Positions 51,716 through 61,469 of a stretch of 64,000 bases of DNA are shown here, piece by piece. Under the pieces are notes generated by a model that did not search any database, had not been told where the DNA came from, and saw only the letters and a program-made list of their open reading frames with translations. The DNA comes from Wukongibacter sp050859025 (lineage in GTDB: Bacteria > Bacillota > Clostridia > Peptostreptococcales > Caminicellaceae): contig NZ_CP138200.1 in assembly GCF_050859025.1 (NCBI RefSeq), positions 3,100,001-3,164,000 of the forward strand, given 5' to 3'. The number at the start of each line of letters is the position of its first letter. The stretch's first letter is position 1. Position numbers and translations under genes: made by a program.

Positions 51716-54115
51716 ATGAGGAATAATAACAGCAGGATATTACTTATCGCATTATCCTTGGCCTTTACGATATTTCTTAGTAGAGCATTGACTATAGGTC
51801 ATGCTGAAGAAAAATTTGAGGCAGATGTAAAGATAGGCTTTGATGGGTATGTAATACAAAATGGGGTTACACCCATTAGAGTAGAGCTAAAAAACAATTT
51901 TGAGGATATAAATGGCAAGGTACAGCTATTGATAGAGGACAAGTTTAGGGGTAATCAAACTACATTGTATACAGCATATAGCAAAAAGATAAATATTGCC
52001 AAAGGGTCGACGAAGATTATAAATATTGAGTCTACATTTAATAAAAATGGTAACCTATTTATTAGAATATTAGACAAAGATGATAATAATGTTTTTGAAA
52101 AGAGAGTACAATATTTAAATCTAAAACAGCCTGATGATTTATATATGGGAGTTTTTAGTGAAAATACTGACAGTCTAAGATATTTAGGGAAAACATATTC
52201 TAAAGTAAGCCAGAACAATGGAGGAAGCTCATATTTTAAAATATTAGAGATAGATGAATATGTACCGGAAAATTACAAAGCATTAGAAATGTTTTCAAAT
52301 ATTGTAATTAATAACTTTGATTCTGAAAAACTAAACAGTGGCCAGAAGGAGGCTTTAAAAAAGTGGGTTGAGTCAGGAGGCTTACTTTTAATTGGAACGG
52401 GATCCAACTATCAAAAGACATTAAAGGGATTAGATGATGAAATTAACTTTTTAAACGTCAAAGGGACTGAGGCATTAAATGCATCTCCACTCAGTAATGA
52501 AGTCCCATTAGTTTTATTAAATGCAGATTTGGAGAGTGGTGAAAAGCTTGTAATAAATGGTGAGGAAACACTTCCTATCTATCATAAGGAAATTGGAAAT
52601 GGACATGTTGTAATTACTTCATTTGATTTAGGTGTTTCACCCTTTGGGAGTTGGGACAAAAACGATGAGTTTATGAATGAGGTTATTAACAAGTATTTCA
52701 ATGGTAAATCTAGTGAGCTGACAAGTATGAATATGAAAAGGAATTATTTCCATAGATTTAGCAATATTGTATCCTATTTACCATATAACCTTCTTCCGTC
52801 TATAAAAACCATTTTAATAATACTGATTTTATTCATATTATTAGTTGGTCCAATTAACTATTTTATTTTGAAAAAATTAGACAAAAGGGAGTTCTTATGG
52901 CTAACTATTCCATTAATTGTAGTTCTATTTTCAGGTTCGATATATGTATTAGGATTTAAAACTAGACTAAGGGAACCCATAGTAAATAATGTATCGGTTA
53001 TGACTATTGATAATAAAACCAATACTGCAAAGGTATCTGTTAAATCAGGCTTAATGGGATTTAAGAATGGCGATTGGGACGTAGTTTTTGATAAAGAAAA
53101 TGAAGTTTTTTTAGAAAATGATAGAGGTTCCGACAAGTTGCAGAGGTTTGCAAATGGAGAAATAGTCACTGAGTATATTTTTGATGATAAGAAGCATATT
53201 ATCTTTAGAAAATCTGGGGTTTTAGATGTTGAGACTATTTCGAACAACTATGAATTTAAAATGAACGACAAGATAAGTGGTGAATTCAAGCTTGTAGATG
53301 GTGATATTGTTGGTGAAATAAATAATCATTCAAACTTAAATTTAGAGGATGCTGTTGTCTTTTTCGGAAGTAGCTACAAAAAGTTAGGAGATATAAAATT
53401 AGGAGATAAATCAAAGGAAATAAAGTTTGGTACAAGTAAGGTTAAGTCCTATACTACGAGGAATTGGTATGATTTATTTGATAGTGTTTACGGCACCTAC
53501 CACGGTCGAAGAAACACTAACATTGAGAATTTAAATGATATCCTTAATTCCAACATCAAAAGAGATATTCTAGATGGGGTTTTTAACTCAAGCCTAAATT
53601 CAATTAATAAGAATAGATTTTTCATGTTGGCCTGGAATAGAGATAAGATTGGAAACAGTATAAAGATTAATAATAAAGAAGCTAAGACCCTAGATAGAAA
53701 TTTAGTAATATTACCCCTTAGTATTAAATATGAAAAGGGTGATACCGTAATTATTCCTTATGGAATACTTTATCCAGATATAGTAGATATTTACGATATG
53801 GAATTAGAGGATGAAGAACAAATACTTTATGGTGAAGGTTATGTAGTATTAGGTTTTAAACCTGAAAGAAATATAGAATTAAGATCAATGGAAATAAACT
53901 ATAGTATAAACAGATATCGTGGAAAGCATGAGATGTACATTTATAACTTTACAACAGAAGAATGGGAAGAAACTGATAGATCAAATATTTTAATTGATGC
54001 TTCTAATAAAAAAGATTACTATGATGTAAATGCTGGAACGCTTTTGAAAATAGATCCTACAGACCATGATGATCTATATGTCCCTAATTTTACGGTAGAG
54101 GGGGTTATTAAATAA
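51716..54115 (+). CDS. Exported membrane protein with GATase-like region (799 aa)
   Basis: Signal peptide or anchor at about residues 8-25. Residues 30-360 are an extracellular domain with FSNIVINNFDSEKL and LKKWVESGGLLLIGTG, which resemble the Rossmann part of GATase-1-like sugar-binding or DUF4350 domains. Two membrane helices follow at about 363-385 and 394-412, then a large C-terminal extracellular domain to residue 799. No catalytic triad is confirmed. The RBS is GGGGGGAC. It begins the operon with an ABC exporter, a coiled-coil protein and MoxR/vWA proteins, so it probably works with the exporter at the surface. Family not named. Confidence 0.65.
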   Translation: MRNNNSRILLIALSLAFTIFLSRALTIGHAEEKFEADVKIGFDGYVIQNGVTPIRVELKNNFEDINGKVQLLIEDKFRGNQTTLYTAYSKKINIAKGSTKIINIESTFNKNGNLFIRILDKDDNNVFEKRVQYLNLKQPDDLYMGVFSENTDSLRYLGKTYSKVSQNNGGSSYFKILEIDEYVPENYKALEMFSNIVINNFDSEKLNSGQKEALKKWVESGGLLLIGTGSNYQKTLKGLDDEINFLNVKGTEALNASPLSNEVPLVLLNADLESGEKLVINGEETLPIYHKEIGNGHVVITSFDLGVSPFGSWDKNDEFMNEVINKYFNGKSSELTSMNMKRNYFHRFSNIVSYLPYNLLPSIKTILIILILFILLVGPINYFILKKLDKREFLWLTIPLIVVLFSGSIYVLGFKTRLREPIVNNVSVMTIDNKTNTAKVSVKSGLMGFKNGDWDVVFDKENEVFLENDRGSDKLQRFANGEIVTEYIFDDKKHIIFRKSGVLDVETISNNYEFKMNDKISGEFKLVDGDIVGEINNHSNLNLEDAVVFFGSSYKKLGDIKLGDKSKEIKFGTSKVKSYTTRNWYDLFDSVYGTYHGRRNTNIENLNDILNSNIKRDILDGVFNSSLNSINKNRFFMLAWNRDKIGNSIKINNKEAKTLDRNLVILPLSIKYEKGDTVIIPYGILYPDIVDIYDMELEDEEQILYGEGYVVLGFKPERNIELRSMEINYSINRYRGKHEMYIYNFTTEEWEETDRSNILIDASNKKDYYDVNAGTLLKIDPTDHDDLYVPNFTVEGVIK

Positions 54116-55044
54116 TGCTACGAATAGAGAATTTAACAAAGAAATATGGGAAGCTAACGGCTGTAGATAATATATCACTTCAAATAGAAGAAGGAGAAAT
54201 ATTTGGATTTGTAGGACCAAATGGGGCAGGTAAAACAACTAGCTTTAAGATGATTTCTACCCTTATGAGGCCCACCTCAGGAAAAATATTCCTAGATGGA
54301 ACAGAAGTTAATACCAAGAGCCTTAAAGAAATAAGAAATAACATTGGATATATGCCGGATTTCTTTGGGGTATACGATAAGCTTAAGGTTACGGAATATA
54401 TGGACTTCTACAGTGATATAGCTGGCATATATGGTAAGGAAAAGCAAAATATAATGAATGATTTACTAGAATTAGTCGATCTAGCTCATAAAAGAGAAGC
54501 CTATGTTGATTCACTATCAAGGGGGATGAAACAAAGACTATGCCTTGCTAGATGCCTTGTTCATAATCCAAAGCTTTTAATTTTAGATGAACCTGCATCA
54601 GGAATGGACCCGAGGGCAAGAATTCAAATGAAAGAAATACTTAAGGAACTTAAACGAATGGGTAAGACCATAATAATTAGTTCACATATACTGCCTGAGC
54701 TTGCTGAATTATGTACCAATATAGGAATAATTAAAAGTGGCAAAATAGCTGTTAATGGAGCTGTTGATGAGATAATGTTAATGGCTAGGGGGGCTAATGT
54801 AATAAAGATTGAAGTACTTGGAGAGATTGAGAAGTGTGTAAAGCTTTTAAAGGAGGAGCCTTTAGTTAAATCGGTGGTTGAGAACGATAGGGATGTTGAG
54901 ATGGAATTTTCAGGGAAACCTATTGAACTGTCAAATCTTTTAAAAAGGTTATTAGGTGCAAATATTCCGGTAATATCCTTTAAGCCTTTAGAAAGTAACT
55001 TAGAGACTATATTTATGGATGTTACAAAGGGGGATGCAGAATAA
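54115..55044 (+). CDS. ABC transporter ATP-binding protein
   Basis: The 309 residues hold Walker A GPNGAGKTTS, signature LSRGMKQRL, Walker B LLILDEPASGMDP, and the switch His in ISSHILPEL. The C-terminal 80 residues are a regulatory extension often seen in ABC-2 exporters. The start ATG overlaps the previous stop by one base (TAATG), and the permease follows with the same overlap. It is likely the motor of a Gld/Nat-type exporter rather than an importer. The exported molecule is unknown; context points to envelope functions. Confidence 0.93.
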   Translation: MLRIENLTKKYGKLTAVDNISLQIEEGEIFGFVGPNGAGKTTSFKMISTLMRPTSGKIFLDGTEVNTKSLKEIRNNIGYMPDFFGVYDKLKVTEYMDFYSDIAGIYGKEKQNIMNDLLELVDLAHKREAYVDSLSRGMKQRLCLARCLVHNPKLLILDEPASGMDPRARIQMKEILKELKRMGKTIIISSHILPELAELCTNIGIIKSGKIAVNGAVDEIMLMARGANVIKIEVLGEIEKCVKLLKEEPLVKSVVENDRDVEMEFSGKPIELSNLLKRLLGANIPVISFKPLESNLETIFMDVTKGDAE

Positions 55045-55973
55045 TGAGAATAAATCCTGTTTTAAAAAAGGAGCTAACGGTTAGAACAAGATCATGGAAA
55101 ATGCCAATAACGATATCACTATATTTGTTTTTTCTATGTGCATTCTTAGGCCTTGTTGCTTCTCAAATGATATTTGGGTATAGATATTATAGAGGGATAA
55201 GAATAGAAGAGCTTAAGACTCTATATGCGGTTATTACGATATTTCAGCTGATACTTATAGCGTTTATAATACCGGCCACTACCTCAAGCGGTATATGTGG
55301 TGAGAAAGAAAGAAGAACCTTTGATCTATTGCTTTGTACTAGACTATCTAGCTTTTCAATAGTCTCGGGAAAACTTCTATCATCACTATCATTAATGATC
55401 TTACTATTAGTTGTATCGGTACCGATATTTAGTATATTTTTCTTGTTTGGAGTTATAACGCCTTCAAACATAATGTTGCTTTTCGGATACTATTTAGTAA
55501 CTGCATTACTGTTTGGAAGTATAGGAATTTTTTCTTCGGCTTTCTTTAGAAGGACTACATCTTCGACAGTGTTTACCTACTTTTTGGTACTTCTACTTAT
55601 GTTTGGTACAGGATTTTGTTTAATTATAGCAAGATCATTTATAGATAGACTTGATATTAAGAATATTAGCGATACAGTAAAATGGATTTACAATTCAATA
55701 GTATACATGAACCCTATGGTAGGTATAGGAGCAATATTGGAGAAGCAATTTGGAGAAGGTCCAATAAGAGAGATATTAATTGGAAGAAATGCAAATCCAA
55801 AGATATTAGAGCCTTTATACTATAACATGAGTTTTAGCTTTCTAATATCATGTATTTTATTGTTAGTAACTTCTATAAAAATCAATCCAATGAAGAAATT
55901 TGGAAATAAGAGGGAAGATAAATTAAGCAGAAAAAGAAGAAAGAAAAGGGATGAAAAAATAAATGTTGGATAA
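55044..55973 (+). CDS. ABC-2 type exporter permease
   Basis: This 309-residue permease has about six hydrophobic helices near residues 20-45, 60-82, 110-135, 145-168, 175-198 and 270-290. The loop ATTSSGICGEKERRTFDLLL follows the second helix and is typical of ABC-2 permeases with an EKE-like motif. A basic tail (KRRKKRDEK) ends the protein. The gene overlaps the ATPase gene by one base and the next gene by 11. It pairs with the ATPase encoded just upstream. Substrate unknown. Confidence 0.9.
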   Translation: MRINPVLKKELTVRTRSWKMPITISLYLFFLCAFLGLVASQMIFGYRYYRGIRIEELKTLYAVITIFQLILIAFIIPATTSSGICGEKERRTFDLLLCTRLSSFSIVSGKLLSSLSLMILLLVVSVPIFSIFFLFGVITPSNIMLLFGYYLVTALLFGSIGIFSSAFFRRTTSSTVFTYFLVLLLMFGTGFCLIIARSFIDRLDIKNISDTVKWIYNSIVYMNPMVGIGAILEKQFGEGPIREILIGRNANPKILEPLYYNMSFSFLISCILLLVTSIKINPMKKFGNKREDKLSRKRRKKRDEKINVG

Positions 55974-57651
55974 AAAAATACTCGATTTATTAAAGCCCTT
56001 AAAACTTAAATACTTTTTTAAAAGGTTTATCCATATTACTTCATTATCGTTATTGCTATGGGGATGTACCTCTTTAATCATTATGGTGATATCAAGGTTT
56101 ATCCCCATAACCTTTATATGGACTAAACTGTCAATATCGCTAGCAATTATGTTAGTCCTAGGTATTATATGGACATTCATAAAAAAACCATCATATGGGG
56201 ATACAGCTGCCTTAATTGACTCATTTGAATTAAAAGAAAGGGTTTCTACCTCCCTAGAGCTTAAGGGAAAGGAGACAATAGTTGCTAAGATTCAAAAAGA
56301 GGATACTATAGAAATACTTGAGAAAGAGGAACTAAAATCAAAGATATCATTGAGACCTTCAATGAGAATACTTCTTTTTATTTTCATATTTATTATAGCA
56401 ACAGTATCTATAAGTTTTATTCCATCTAAGTCCTATGTGATTGCAAAGGAAAAGGAAAAAAGCTTAGATAAATTAGAAGAAGAAAAGGCTAAGATTGAGA
56501 AAATAAAAGATAACGTTAAGAAGGATAAACAATTAACCTTAGACGAAAAAAAGAAACTAGAAGAAAGCTTAGAAAAAATGAAAAAGAACCTTGAAAAGGC
56601 TAAGAATGTCAAGGATGCCAAAAAAGAACTTGTAAAATCCAAAAAGGAACTAAACTCAATAAAAGAAGAGATAGAGAAGCGTAAGATTAAGGAAACTGCA
56701 AAAAAGCTAAGCCAAAATCCATTTACCAAGGAGTTAGCAGAGAAGTTAGAGAATCGAAACTCCCATGAAATCGCTAAGGAAATAGAAAAGATGGCTAAAA
56801 AAATACAAGGCATGGATAAAGAAGAGCTGAAAAAAATAATAGATCAGCTAAATAAGCTTGGAGAGACACTAAAAAATAATAAAAGCTTAGCAAATGGACT
56901 TAAAGAAGTAAAGGATACCCTTGAGCAGTCTATAAAAGAAGGGAATCCTAATATTGCAGCTATTAATCAAAGTCTACAGAATTTGAATAAAGCAATAAAT
57001 AATCAATTAAGTAATCCTCAGATATCAGGAGATATAAGTGAAGCTTTAAACACTCTTGATAATATAAACAATACTCTTTCACAGATGTCTGGAAAGCCAA
57101 CAGAGAGTAATCAAAGTGCTAAGAAGTCAGGAAATAACAGCCAGCAGTCCACATATCCGACTGGGGAGCGTGGCTGGGAGTTTAGCGGAAAGTCACCAGG
57201 TGGTGACGGTAATTCAGGAGGCCAGGGAAGCTCAGGAAATCAAGGTGGTGGCTCAGGCAACAATGGCAATGGGTCTGGAAATGGACAAGGAAGCGGTGCT
57301 GGAAACGGAAGTACATCTGGAAATGAAAATGGTGGAGGTCGTCAGTCCGGCGGAGGATCTGGAAGGAATGGGAGCAGTAATAAAGAAGCTAAGGATTATG
57401 AAAAAATATTTGCGCCAAAGAACCTTGATGCTGAGGGAGAGAGAAGCAATATTCATGGCGAGGTCAATAAAACTGGACAAAAGGATATAATAGAAGTTAA
57501 AAAATTTGGTGAAACAATGGGTGAATCCATTCCATTTAGTGAGGTATTAAAGAACTACAAGGAAAGTGAAATTCATAGATTAGATGAAGAAGAAATTCCT
57601 CCAAATATGAAGGAAATAGTTAAGGAGTACTTCATAAAATTGGATGAATAA
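55963..57651 (+). CDS. Membrane protein with long coiled coil and Gly/Ser-rich region
   Basis: Membrane helices are near residues 22-42, 50-70 and 128-148. Residues about 155-350 are Lys/Glu/Leu-rich coiled coil with many heptads. Residues about 375-475 form a low-complexity Gly/Ser/Asn/Gln stretch, and the last 75 residues are charged (EIHRLDEEEIPPNMKEIVKEY). The build resembles DUF4175-type proteins that accompany vWA/MoxR clusters. It overlaps the permease gene by 11 bases. A second reading frame is open across 57116-57490, which reflects the skewed base composition. Function unknown; a linker role between exporter and MoxR is conceivable. Confidence 0.65.
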   Translation: MLDKKILDLLKPLKLKYFFKRFIHITSLSLLLWGCTSLIIMVISRFIPITFIWTKLSISLAIMLVLGIIWTFIKKPSYGDTAALIDSFELKERVSTSLELKGKETIVAKIQKEDTIEILEKEELKSKISLRPSMRILLFIFIFIIATVSISFIPSKSYVIAKEKEKSLDKLEEEKAKIEKIKDNVKKDKQLTLDEKKKLEESLEKMKKNLEKAKNVKDAKKELVKSKKELNSIKEEIEKRKIKETAKKLSQNPFTKELAEKLENRNSHEIAKEIEKMAKKIQGMDKEELKKIIDQLNKLGETLKNNKSLANGLKEVKDTLEQSIKEGNPNIAAINQSLQNLNKAINNQLSNPQISGDISEALNTLDNINNTLSQMSGKPTESNQSAKKSGNNSQQSTYPTGERGWEFSGKSPGGDGNSGGQGSSGNQGGGSGNNGNGSGNGQGSGAGNGSTSGNENGGGRQSGGGSGRNGSSNKEAKDYEKIFAPKNLDAEGERSNIHGEVNKTGQKDIIEVKKFGETMGESIPFSEVLKNYKESEIHRLDEEEIPPNMKEIVKEYFIKLDE

Positions 57652-57665
57652 ATAGGAAATTAACC

Positions 57666-57696
57666 AAAATCTAGCTTTATAAGTGTTTTCTATATA
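57666..57696. repeat. Solo end of a family B repeat
   Basis: AAATCTAGCTTTATAAGTGT followed by TTTCTATATAG matches the family B right end. It lies between the coiled-coil gene and moxR. Confidence 0.5.
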
Positions 57697-57823
57697 GAGG
57701 ATATATAGTTGCTGTAGCGTTGATATTTAAACACACTAACTATACTGAAAAAAATTTTTGCATGTGTATAAACGGAAAGAAGTCCTTATTTTTAGAGTAG
57801 ACTATAGAAAAAGGGTGATTTTT

Positions 57824-58801
57824 ATGGAATTTAATGAAAGGGATTTTAAGGAATTTAATGATAAATTTATCAGCATAAAAGAAGAAATTCAAAGAGCTAT
57901 TATAGGACAGGAGGAGCTTATAGAGAAGGTACTTATTGCTATGCTTTGTGAGGGAAATGTCCTATTAGAAGGTGTACCAGGTCTTGGGAAAACTCAACTT
58001 GTTAAGACAATAGGACAGGTTTTAAACCTAGATTTTTCTAGAATTCAGTTTACTCCTGACCTTATGCCAGCCGATGTCTTAGGTACAAATATAATAGTTC
58101 ATGATGAAAGCGGTAGAAATAGATTTGAATTTGAAGAGGGTCCTGTGTTTACAAATATTCTTTTGGCTGATGAGATAAACAGAGCAACACCAAAGACTCA
58201 AAGTGCAATGCTTCAGTGTATGCAAGAGAAAATGGTTACTGCAGGGAATAAAACTAGAGAGCTTAGTAAGCCCTTTTTTGTCCTCGCTACTCAGAATCCG
58301 ATTGAGATGGAAGGAACCTATCCCTTGCCAGAAGCTCAGATGGATAGATTTTTATTCAAGCTAAACGTAAAGTTTCCAAATCTTGATGAACTAAGTCGCA
58401 TAGTAAATCTTACTACCCAAAGGGACGAGATAACTCTTAGGAAAATAAGCAATAGAGAAGATCTTTTGAAAATGATAAGTATATCCAAGGAAATACCAGT
58501 TTCTGAGGCAGTTTTGGAATACGCTATGAAGCTAGTATTATATACACATCCTGAAAACGAAATAAGTCCAGAGGGAACTAAAAAATATGTTAGATTTGGA
58601 TCGAGTCCTAGGGGTGCCCAAGCCATAATAAAGGCTGCCAAGGTAAAGGCTTTAGTTGATGGAAGGTTTAATGTCTCTTTTGATGATGTAAAATATGTAT
58701 CAATGCCAGCACTGAGACACAGAATAATACTTAACTTTGAGGCGATGAGTGATAATGTAGACAGTGATTATATAATAAATGAGATTTTAAATCACATCTA
58801 A
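57824..58801 (+). CDS. MoxR-family AAA+ ATPase
   Basis: MoxR ATPases act as chaperones for vWA-domain proteins. The 325 residues hold Walker A GVPGLGKTQLVK, Walker B ILLADEINRATP, sensor region LATQNPIEMEGTYPLPEAQMDRF and a C-terminal lid. The start at 57824 has AAGGGTGA about 8 bases upstream; the open frame from 57758 crosses a region without a site. It precedes a DUF58 gene and two vWA genes, the standard arrangement of such clusters. Its clients are likely those proteins. Confidence 0.93.
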   Translation: MEFNERDFKEFNDKFISIKEEIQRAIIGQEELIEKVLIAMLCEGNVLLEGVPGLGKTQLVKTIGQVLNLDFSRIQFTPDLMPADVLGTNIIVHDESGRNRFEFEEGPVFTNILLADEINRATPKTQSAMLQCMQEKMVTAGNKTRELSKPFFVLATQNPIEMEGTYPLPEAQMDRFLFKLNVKFPNLDELSRIVNLTTQRDEITLRKISNREDLLKMISISKEIPVSEAVLEYAMKLVLYTHPENEISPEGTKKYVRFGSSPRGAQAIIKAAKVKALVDGRFNVSFDDVKYVSMPALRHRIILNFEAMSDNVDSDYIINEILNHI

Positions 58802-58816
58802 TAGTGGGGTGAGATT

Positions 58817-59674
58817 TTGCTTGATAAAAGCTTTCTAAGTAAGTTAAATGGATTAAAGCTTAATTATAATTTATCTATAAACAAGGGATATAGTGGTGGA
58901 AGGAAGTCTAGGGCTAAGGGTTCTTCCAGCGAATTCTCAGATTTTAGAGAATATATACATGGTGATGACTTTAGAAAGATTGACTGGAACGCCTATGGGA
59001 GATTTGAAAAGCTTTATATAAAGGAATTTATGGAGGAAAGAGAGGTTCTAGTAAATATCTTTTTAGATACCTCAAGGTCTATGGATTTTGGTGATCCTAA
59101 GAAGGCAACGATTCTTAAAAATATTGCCTTGGCCTTTTCCTTCATTAGTCTTAACAATTTAGATAGGATAAATCTATACTACCATCAAGAAAATGATATT
59201 AAAGAATCAGGTTATATAAATGGAAAGAACTCTTTAAACAGAGCTATGGTTCTGCTAGATGAATTAGAGTTTCAAAATAGAACAGATTTCTTTTCAATAA
59301 TAAATAGACGACCGTATAAGTCAGGAATATCGATAATAATATCGGATTTATTTACCGATGATTTTGAGAACATAGTGAAATATCTATCCTATATGAATCA
59401 AAAGATAATTGTTATACATTTACTAGATAAAAAGGAGTTAAGGCCTGATTATACAGGAGATCTAAGGCTTATAGATAGCGAAACTCTAGCTGGAGATGAT
59501 GTATCTATCAGTGGGCTTATATTAAGCTCCTATGACAAGACGTTAAAGTCCTTTATACAAAAGACAAGGGAAACCTGTAAAAAATATGGATGTGTTTACT
59601 CTATGGTATCAAATGAATTTTCAATAGATGAGATTATATTTGAAAAGCTCGTGAGGGCTGGCATTTTGAGGTGA
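58817..59674 (+). CDS. DUF58 protein with degenerate vWA domain
   Basis: The 285 residues contain the DUF58 signature SSEFSDFREYIHGDDFRKIDWN, an IFLDTSRSMDFG segment with the DxSxS metal site, and IIISDLFTDD later. DUF58 proteins often have vWA-like folds and interact with MoxR. No membrane helix is visible, so it is likely cytoplasmic or peripheral. The start is TTG with GGGGTGA 5 bases upstream. Sits 15 bases after moxR and 4 bases before the next gene. Confidence 0.88.
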   Translation: MLDKSFLSKLNGLKLNYNLSINKGYSGGRKSRAKGSSSEFSDFREYIHGDDFRKIDWNAYGRFEKLYIKEFMEEREVLVNIFLDTSRSMDFGDPKKATILKNIALAFSFISLNNLDRINLYYHQENDIKESGYINGKNSLNRAMVLLDELEFQNRTDFFSIINRRPYKSGISIIISDLFTDDFENIVKYLSYMNQKIIVIHLLDKKELRPDYTGDLRLIDSETLAGDDVSISGLILSSYDKTLKSFIQKTRETCKKYGCVYSMVSNEFSIDEIIFEKLVRAGILR

Positions 59675-59678
59675 TAAA

Positions 59679-61469
59679 ATGAGTTTCTTTTCTCCAATGT
59701 ATTTTTTATTTCTACTTGGAACCATACCAATTGTTATTATGTATCTACTAAAAAAGAGACATCAAGATTTTGAAATATCAAGTACTTTCCTGTGGCAAAG
59801 AGCTGTAGCTGATATAGAAGCCAATGCTCCTTGGCAGCGTTTAAGAAAAAATATACTTCTAATGTTACAGCTTTTGGCATTTGCAATGCTGGTATTTTTC
59901 TTAGTTAAGCCATACCTCATATCAAGTACTTTTGATGTAGATAATTTAATTGTTGTATTGGATAAATCCTTGAGTATGGGGACCTTAGAAGACAATAAAA
60001 GTAGGTTTGAAAAATCAAAGGATGACATTGAGGATATTATTGAAAACTTAAAATCAAATGGGACCTTAACTCTTATAGCAATGGGAAGTGTACCAGATGT
60101 AATAATAAATAAATCAGGGGATAAAGCAGTTCTAAGTAGAAAACTAAAGGACATTAAAATAACAAATGAAGCAGATGATCCAGAAGATACTCTATCCCTT
60201 ATTAAAGCTATGACCAAGGATATGGATAACTATAGAGTTATATTTTATACAGATAAAGACATAGATATGGATAATGCTATGGTAAAAAACATCTGGTCTA
60301 GTCAGAATAATGTTCTTATAGAAAGCCTGTCATGCAAAAAGGTTAATGATTCTATAAGTGCCTTGGTCCAGGTGAAAAGCTATGGCAATACAACTATAAA
60401 AACCGATTTAATAATGTATTCGGAAAATGAGATATATGATGTTAGGGAGATTGAGCTTAAACCAAATGTTAGCAAGAAGATATTTGTAGAGGGTATGCCA
60501 ATTAGCAATATTGTAAAAGCAGAGCTAGACATTGAGGATTCTTTAAGGGCAGATAACATTAGATATAATGTAGTAAGGAGTAATCAGCTGCAAAAAGTTC
60601 TTTTTACTACTTCAGGCAATATATTTTTGGAAAAGGCTATAGCTCTCAACGAAAATATAGAGCTTTATAAAACCAATGAGGCATTAGGTGATGTTAGCGG
60701 ATACGATCTGTATATTTATGATGGACTGTTTCCCAAGGAGTTTCCAAAGGATGGAAATATATTTATTTTAAATCCTAATAGCTTAGAGGGAGTTATAGAT
60801 ATAGAGGGGTCAATGAATCAAGGAAATATATCTTTTGCAGAGGATGACCTTTTGAAGTATGTAAACTTTGATATATCCATGAGCAAAGTTAAAGCTCTTT
60901 CACAACCTAGTTGGTCGAAGCCCTTTATATTCTCCAATGATAAGACTATAGCATTAAAGGGTGAGAAGGAAAATCAAAAGTTTGTCATACTTGGATTTGA
61001 TATACATGATACAGATTTTCCACTAAAATATGATTTCCCAATATTTATTCAAAATGTACTAGACTATAATTTGAGCTTTAATACTCAAAGGAAAACCGAA
61101 GTATTAAGTGGTGAGTATATCAATATAGATGTATCACCCAAGGCAAGTGAAGTATATATTGAGACTCCAGATAGGAATAAAGTGAAGGTAGGGCCGCCTT
61201 TTCCAGTTGCTGCCTTTACTGATACAAATGGGATAGGTATATACACCATAGAACAAATTATAGATGGCAAAGTAAATAGAAACTTTTTTGCTTCTAATGT
61301 AGATACAATGAAGGAATCTAACATAAACCAGAGTATTGAAGCTAGAGAGAATTTGAGTATAGACAACAATGTAAAGGAAAAGGGTATGAAGAATCTAAAG
61401 AATGTTTTTCTAATGTTGGCTCTTTTACTTTTAGTGGTAGAATGGGTGGTGTATAGTCGTGGGTATTAG
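59679..61469 (+). CDS. BatA-like membrane protein with vWA domain
   Basis: Residues 1-75 form the aerotolerance-type N-terminal region (two hydrophobic helices, with the FLWQRAVADIEANAPWQRL segment between them). A vWA domain follows with IVVLDKSLSM (DxSxS) near residue 88. The C-terminal end is one membrane helix (LMLALLLLVVEWVVYS). Length is 596 residues. It is a paralogue of the next protein in layout. The ATG is coupled to the DUF58 stop. Bat proteins were linked to oxygen tolerance in Bacteroides, but the general role is unclear. Confidence 0.85.
   Translation: MSFFSPMYFLFLLGTIPIVIMYLLKKRHQDFEISSTFLWQRAVADIEANAPWQRLRKNILLMLQLLAFAMLVFFLVKPYLISSTFDVDNLIVVLDKSLSMGTLEDNKSRFEKSKDDIEDIIENLKSNGTLTLIAMGSVPDVIINKSGDKAVLSRKLKDIKITNEADDPEDTLSLIKAMTKDMDNYRVIFYTDKDIDMDNAMVKNIWSSQNNVLIESLSCKKVNDSISALVQVKSYGNTTIKTDLIMYSENEIYDVREIELKPNVSKKIFVEGMPISNIVKAELDIEDSLRADNIRYNVVRSNQLQKVLFTTSGNIFLEKAIALNENIELYKTNEALGDVSGYDLYIYDGLFPKEFPKDGNIFILNPNSLEGVIDIEGSMNQGNISFAEDDLLKYVNFDISMSKVKALSQPSWSKPFIFSNDKTIALKGEKENQKFVILGFDIHDTDFPLKYDFPIFIQNVLDYNLSFNTQRKTEVLSGEYINIDVSPKASEVYIETPDRNKVKVGPPFPVAAFTDTNGIGIYTIEQIIDGKVNRNFFASNVDTMKESNINQSIEARENLSIDNNVKEKGMKNLKNVFLMLALLLLVVEWVVYSRGY

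Noticed and set aside
57116..57490. Open frame of 124 codons inside the coiled-coil protein gene
   Set aside because: It overlaps the real gene in a low-complexity Gly/Ser-rich stretch, has no ribosome site, and reflects composition.
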